From the NCBI GenBank assembly GCA_934045905.1, contig OW203769.1:23343705-23407704 (forward strand): a stretch of DNA of 64,000 nt. The letters are read 5' to 3'. The stretch comes from Leuctra nigra. Its lineage: Eukaryota; Arthropoda; Insecta; Plecoptera; Leuctridae. A program made the position numbers and the translations under genes. Under the pieces are notes generated by a model, which worked only from the letters and a program-made list of their open reading frames with translations, did no database searches and was not told where the DNA came from. Numbering within the stretch: position 1 is the first letter of the stretch; each line of letters begins with the position of its first letter. Shown piece after piece: positions 57,866 to 64,000 of the stretch.

Positions 57866-59331
57866 ATATCACTCCTTTTTTTAGTTTATTATTTACAACT
57901 TGTGACGCATATGAAATAAACAATTACTAAATTCTTTTAAAAAAATCGCCATTTACGATTTGGTTACTACTAATGAAAATCTGTTGTATATTCATGTATA
58001 GTCTTTCGTGAAGAATAGCAAAGGTTTCATTCCAATCGGCCAACCCAGTTCCGAGATATGGCCATATAACACTTCGGTTTTCAAAATGGCTGCTAAACTT
58101 ACTGCACTGCCACATAGAATTTATATCTACAATTAATGTGTATCATTTTAGGCTTTCTGAATATGTATTCATTGTATAGAATGGGGAATATAATAATTTT
58201 TAAATTTGAATGACGTCATTTCCGGGCTCATAAATAAAAACATTCTACTTTGACTGTTCCTATTCCATAAAGATGGCATTCCGAATCATTTGGCGCTAGT
58301 TTCGTACTGATCGGTATACCAGTTTTCGAGATACAACGTTACTTCCGGTTTCAAAATGGCGGCTGAAATCTCTGACCCCTTGAATTTTAATTTACACATG
58401 ATAACATCTTATTAAGTTATTATAAGCTGTCTCAAATAGTATGTATTGTATCAAAATGTAAATTTGTGAGATTTTTAAAATGTGTAACGTCATTTCCGGT
58501 TTTGCTATACGAAACTGCAAATATTACTGATGATAAAACATAAAGTTACCCGTCTAAATTGTGTGGCGCTGGTTTCGTTCAAATCTATTTAGCCAATATT
58601 AAGATATGATGTCACTTCCGGTTTAACAATGGCGGCTTCCGGTTGGTTTTGTAACAAGTCAAATGATATATCAGAAGTGCATACGTTACATAAATATCAA
58701 AATAATCGGATCAACCTTTGTTGCCGAAATGCCAATCGATGTATTTCAAATTTCATGACGTAATTTCCGGTTTCGTTAACAAAATGTTTAGTCTTTTGCT
58801 ACTGATAATGCATATAGTTCACCGTCCGAATCGTTTGGCGCTATTTTCGCTCCAATCTGTTTAGCCGTTGTTGAGATATGACGTCACTTCCGGTTTCAAA
58901 ATGGCGGCACAAAAAATTCATGGGGTGAAGGTTAAATCAGACGCCAAAAGTGCACACGTGGTAAAAATGTGAGATCAATCGGTTCTGCCGTTTAGGCTGT
59001 GGCCTTGTTACCGGATTTGAATTCGTGGAGACTACTACTGAGATTATTATTATTATTATTATGAAAACCGCCCTAAAACACTGTTTTCACGGCCCTCTAG
59101 CGCGCAAAGGGCGTAACCTATTGTTCCCAAATTTGGTATATGTTGTAGGGTGGGCCATAGCTCGAAATTAAGATATTTCGCAACAATGTGATATTTCCCA
59201 ATTTTAAGATCCAGTAGGCCGAAAATGCCACTTTGATGCTTACAGTAAAAGTGGGTTGCTCCAGCCTTTTTAAATGAGAGTGTGCGCGCGCCGTACGACT
59301 TGGCTGGCGTGGAGCGACCGCTCCACTAGAT
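57457..59331 (+). mobile_element. motif-array hairpin element, copy 3 (1.9 kb)
   Basis: Uninterrupted copy. Hairpin arms are 57457-57614 and 57707-57865. Seven CRE/ETS/YY1-like blocks lie between 58060 and 58910, followed by the conserved 3' part (GTGCACACGTGGTAAAAATG, GCGCGCAAAGGGCGTAACC, GATCCAGTAGGCCGAAAATG). It ends GTGGAGCGACCGCTCCAC-TAGA. It is the best reference for the full family layout. Confidence 0.7.
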
Positions 59332-61311
59332 TATTGATACCTCTGCCAAAAATAGGCTTATTTGGAAGATATGAGATATCAGTTGTGCTACCTTAACCAA
59401 CTATATAAGACGTGTGCATAATGATTAATGTTTTAGTTTATTGGGCCCACTGGGCGCACCTAAGGCTGCAAACACACGAGGCGTTTTTTTCATTCCCAGC
59501 CGCGGCATAGAAAAAAACGCGACGGTTTTCTTGGTCGAACACAGAGAGCATGAAAAAACACGCGACGTTCTTCTTGGTCAAACACACGGGGCGTGCAAAA
59601 CGAGACGAATTTTAGCACTTTATGTCAGTAGCCGAGCAGCAACAAACCTCTATCTCGTCAAATAAAGAAGTTTGTCACATCGGTCTTTTAATAAGCTGAA
59701 AATTTGCACAAATGTTATTTACCACCTAACTCATCCACCATCCAAAAAAAAAACAAAAAAACTTCACCGGAAGCCACCCAAAAAAATTAAAAACAAAAAA
59801 ATATTTACCACTATGGAACCCGGCCATTTCAGACATACAATGCGATATCCACGAAAGTAATTGGAATAAAATTATGAAAAAAATACAGGATACCAAAAAC
59901 ATACTGGCAAAGACATTGGTGTAGATGTCATTGGCCAAAATGTTTTTGTTTTGATTGTATGCAATTTTAAAACTATCACAGACATACAATTTTTTTGACC
60001 GCACTTAGTTTGTATTTTAATCGTTAGAGAAAAATTTCTCGCGATGACCTATTATTTATTTGGGTGGAAAATGAAGAGCATATATCCATGAAGTTTTGTG
60101 ATTTTTTTCAGATTTATTGGACGCGATCTAATTAGTGAAATGGTATTTTTAGTTTGGTTCTCGCGGAAGGCAATTCTCTTCTCCCGCTGCGCCTGATCTG
60201 ACAATACACATTTACGCAATAGGTTTGGAAGGTTGGAGCGTTCGATGTACAAATGACATTATAATTGATAACTTTTACTCTGGTCTGTTGCAGTATAAAA
60301 TCTGTAAAAATATGTTCGTAAACATCGATCTCACACTGTAGTAAACAAACTTCGTGTTCGTTTTCAATTATTTTGAGAGATGTAAAATAAGAAACTATTT
60401 CAGTATGAAATGTGAGCTGTGAGCTCATAGCGCGTCGTAAATAATTTTCATGATTCGTTTAAGAGGTTTTCTAGGCAATGACACTCATTTATTATTGTAT
60501 TACGATACCGGTATATGTTGCTGATGTTGTTATTGTCAGTTGTGTAATCCATTTTTTGTTGTCGACTAAATATCATGATCCCACTGTCCTGCGGTATGTT
60601 GTGTTACAGGATGCATTCAGTTCAGAACATTCCTGGAGGAATGATGTGCATTTCCGATCGCTCAGTTTTCAAAGTGCAGTGAAAGTGTTTTGCTTGTAGT
60701 GTATAGCTATAGTGTATTATGCTATAGTGCATATAGTGTATAGCTATTTGCGTATAATCTGTTACCTACCATCTAATAATTCTATATTTTCAAATGTGTG
60801 GGTAGTCATACGTGACTGATAGAATCTTTTCTCAAATATAGAGAAAGAAGATGGCCAATGCCACATATCTGAATAAACCATCAAGATCATCAGATAAATC
60901 AGAAGATATTTGCTTAGAACCAATCGAGGAACAAACCACCGACCACGATTCATGTGTATTTTGTAATATTATAAATTGACTAAAAATGACACCATAGTTA
61001 AAATCACAAAATAAGGACTGCTGTCTCTCATCCAAGCTTGCAGGTTTTTCGTCGCCAAGCTTTATGATCTGACCAACAAGTTCAAGAAATATCACAATTC
61101 ACTTATTCATTACGATGCAAGATAGCCGTCAACCTGCCTCAACCTGCCGTCATTTAAACAGCACGTGCGCCGAGCTGCGTGGCAGTGTCACACGTGGACC
61201 AGCTCACACGTGCAATTCCCCGACGTGCGAAGTACGTTGCCATGGTGACATAGAAATTAACATTAGCTAATTAATTATCAAAAGCCCCATTTACACGGTG
61301 CAATTTCTTGT

Positions 61312-61412
61312 ACAACTTATGTGGCACAGAGGTTCTGCTCGTGCGCAGTATCACTTTTGAGATGATAAAGGGAATCTGCACATGTGCAGAACTTCTGTGA
61401 CACAGAAGTTGT
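61312..61412. repeat. inverted repeat, about 37-bp arms
   Basis: ACAACTTATGTGGCACAGAG-GTTCTGC pairs with GCAGAACTTCTGTGACACAG-AAGTTGT. It lies in the spacer of the large foldback. Confidence 0.6.
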
Positions 61413-61691
61413 TTACGAAGAAACTCTCAAGTGGATTTCTTATGCCGGTGTAATTTGAGGGTCCGTCTGCAATGGCGATGCTGCAGCAGTTCTTCTGCAG
61501 CTGTAAATCTAAGACAGGCTGCAGCAAATCTGTCACATGTCCATGTTTCACAAATAATCTGGAGTGCACTGACGTGTGTCGGTGTACACGCGAGTGCTAC
61601 AACCCTCACAACGCAGACGATCTTAGCGACTGATCCCCCTCTTCGTGTAAAATGTACACTTAAATCGTATGTATTTGCACTTATTTATTTA

Positions 61692-61850
61692 GGGCCGGTA
61701 TAACCAAAGTATATCTGAGCCGGATTAACTAAATATTGGATTAAATTGGCGGCACAGCCAATCAGATACCTCAAAATGAGTGAAACAAATTGAATTTAAT
61801 CCATAAGTTAGTTAATCCAGCACTTAATTTAACTTTGGTTATTCCGGGCC
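61692..61850. mobile_element. MITE, about 159 bp
   Basis: Ends are GGGCCGGTATAACCAAAGT and a complement with one base missing (ACTTTGGTTATTCCGGGCC). The interior also pairs weakly (GGATTAACTAA / TTAGTTAATCC). Non-coding. Confidence 0.75.
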
Positions 61851-62930
61851 TTATAAATTAATATTTTAATTTAGACACTAATTAGGTTATAATTACAGGT
61901 AAAATATCACTCTATAACTTATTTTACTTTTGGCTACATAGTGCATAAATAATGCACATTGTTAACGATGTCATTATATTATGTATGTATACCTACATAC
62001 AGTGAGTAACAAAAACATACAATGAAAAGATCACGTTTTTACTTTCGAGTAAACTTGTATGTATAAAGTAAAGTAATTGTGACTCAACTGTTTATTATAA
62101 AGGCTGTATTGTTAAGTTTATTATGACAGACTATAAAATCATAAAATGTGTCGAGTGGTTATGGCTTCGAACCTTCCTAATTCCTAACGCGCACTATTGC
62201 GTAAATGTGTTTCGTCAGGCCAGGCGCATGCGGGAGAAGAGAAGCATTACGCGAGGACCAAACTAAAAATACCATTTCACTAATTAGATCGCGTCCAATA
62301 AATCTGAAAAAAATCACAAAACTTCATGGATATATACTCTTCATTTTCCACCCAAATAAATAATAGGTCATCGCGAGAAATTTTTCTCTAACGATTAAAA
62401 TACAAACTAAGTGCGGTCAAAAAAATTGTATGTCTGTGATAGTTTTAAAATTGCATACAATCAAAACAAAAACATTTTGGCCAATGACATCTGCACCAAT
62501 GTCTTCGCCAGTATGTTTTTGGTATCCTGTATTTTTTTCATAATTTTATTCCAATTACTTTCGTGGATATCGCATTGTATGTCTGAAATGGTCGGGTTCC
62601 ATAGTGGTAAATATTTTTTTGTTTTTAATTTTTTTGGGTGGCTTCCGGTGATTTTTTTTTGTTTTTTTTTGAATGGTGGATGAGTTAGGTGGTAAATAAC
62701 ACTTGTGCAAATTTTCAGCTTATTATAAGACCGATGTGACAAAAGTCGAATTTTAATTCTGTTGCTGCACGGCTACAGCTAATTGTACAAAAACGTCGCG
62801 TGAAATGCACGCCCGTGTGTTTGCTCTCGTTTTAATGACTGCAGGGATGGGCATGAAAATAAACGCGACATCCTACGCGTCTGGCCGGCCGGCATGGAAA
62901 AACACGCCGCGTGAAAAAAACGCCTCGTGT

Positions 62931-64000
62931 GACCGGATTGCAAATGGTTATTAAGCAAACGAAAAAGAAAACGCCCCGGGAAAGGATGTGGTAAAGTCGA
63001 GTGAATAGTACATAACATAAAATTCTTAAAATCCTAAATTATTCAAAACGTACGTACCAATCAATCAAATTCAGTTAAAATTCCATATTTTTACATAGAT
63101 ATGTATTTTCATAAGTGTACTAATTATACTATGGTTGGGTCTTCAATTGTGTATGTGTTTGCAAAGTTTCTACGTTCGCACGTTCATCTTGTCAAGGGGC
63201 CTCTCTACAAAACAAACCCCTCCAAGAGTAAAGTTGCGTGAGCTTTTTCGTGCTGTGATTCATTTATGAAATGAATGATTTATGTATGATTTTTTCTTGA
63301 ATGTCAAACTTACGTTTCTTCTCGGCTAACTTTTACAGATCAGGATGGTAAGATGATTCTTATTTACAAATGCTTTGAAGTACCTATGTGTATGTAAACA
63401 TGTGTAAGGTATGTATGTGTACACAATCGTGGCCAACAAGCATGAAAAACACTACCATGACGTCTAATTTTGAGATACGCCGTAAGTATAAAAGGGTAAA
63501 AAGAAAAGCATTATAAATTATGTTTTGTACATGAGTAGCATAATACAAATTTGACTGCATTCCTTTCTGAGCTCTATAACTCTTCCCAGTGAATGATGTA
63601 AATAATATAAGAAAAATTTGAGAAAAATATAGGACTTTTAAGAATAAAATTATAGTACAAATAGTATATCAATCAATGACGCTTAAACGCTGAATAAGGT
63701 ATACCGTCGGCACAAAATAATTTCAATTAGTAGGTACGTTGTCTCGATCGCAATTTAATTGTCCTTACAGGAACTTCGAACGCCAACAAGTACTACATAT
63801 AAAATTGTACGAGCGCTCAGAAGAAATAATTGGGGGAGGGGACTAGATTACCTATACTTTACGTGGGTCTCGGGCACATTGTTTCAGAAAAATGTTGTGT
63901 GCCTTGTAACAAATCTGACTGCAATACAGGTACGCTCATTACTGTTCTACCTGCCATCATATTAACTTCATACACATGTTACAACTGGGTGAAGATGGTT
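62931..64000. other. non-coding stretch to the window end
   Basis: No gene recognised. The 68-codon frame at 63759-63965 follows a TTACAG acceptor-like string and could be an exon, but its sequence suggests no family. Confidence 0.4.

Larger units (their letters stand above)
59472..62930. mobile_element. 3.5 kb foldback element with about 760-bp arms
   Basis: Outer ends are ACACACGAGGCGTTTTTTTC and its complement. Arms (59472-60235 and about 62170-62930) share TTTATTGGACGCGATCTAAT, GACCGATGTGACAAA-type and CCATTTCACTAATTAGATC blocks. Near each end are repeated AAAAAACACGCGACG and AACACACGGGGCGTGC words, likely subterminal binding repeats. Mirror frames of 92 and 90 codons (59726-60004 on -, 62411-62683 on +) are nearly identical because the DNA is inverted. 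The spacer (60236-62169) carries no recognised transposase. Confidence 0.75.

Noticed and set aside
59726..62683. Near-identical 92- and 90-codon hydrophobic frames as duplicated membrane proteins
   Set aside because: They are the two arms of one foldback; hydrophobicity comes from T-rich DNA.

Overview
The window looks like a piece of an AT-rich arthropod nuclear genome, most likely an insect and possibly a hemipteran. That placement is an inference from the element types and genome style; no marker gene fixes it. Coding density is very low. Two things look like real protein-coding content: (i) two exons (43496-43679 and 48145-48575, + strand) whose split codon and splice sites agree and which encode the cysteine-rich C-terminal half of a NALF/FAM155 (NLF-1)-like protein, the accessory subunit of the NALCN/narrow-abdomen sodium-leak channel; and (ii) an apparently intact pogo-superfamily DNA transposon (29806-33162) with a 676-aa DDD transposase carrying a C-terminal PHD-like finger.

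Nearly everything else recognisable is mobile or repetitive DNA. Left part (1-11 kb): G/C homopolymers, a decayed LINE reverse-transcriptase fragment, a 2 kb foldback (6812-8886) holding an inserted LINE tail, a 168-bp hairpin MITE and a 239-bp tandem duplication. 11.8-15.0 kb: a nest of four inverted-repeat elements. 16-21 kb: a MITE, a 29-bp minisatellite, a tRNA-like repeat, and a 5'-truncated RLE-type (R4/Dong-like) non-LTR retrotransposon abutting a 5S-rRNA-derived SINE through a TAA/TTA tract. 23187-24551: a perfect (ATG)455 array.

26.7-59.3 kb contains three copies (26713-28039, 37179-41961, 57457-59331) of one unusual family: a long 5' hairpin, then arrays of composite CRE-ETS-YY1-like motifs (TGACGTCAYTTCCGG plus AAAATGGCGG), and a shared 3' end with a small hairpin followed by CTAGA. 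The middle copy has an internal 1.4 kb tandem duplication, a 5S-SINE in one hairpin arm and a tRNA-like repeat in the hairpin spacer. Between these copies lie the pogo element, a 221-bp nested palindrome, a tRNA-like sequence, and the NALF-like exons, whose 4.5 kb intron holds at least four repeats. The last 4.5 kb is a 3.5 kb foldback (59472-62930) with about 760-bp arms.

No operon-like organisation, CRISPR array or rRNA gene is present. The notable biology is repeat architecture: co-varying hairpin arms, nested palindromes, TAA-linked SINE and LINE copies, and mobile arrays of promoter-type transcription-factor motifs.
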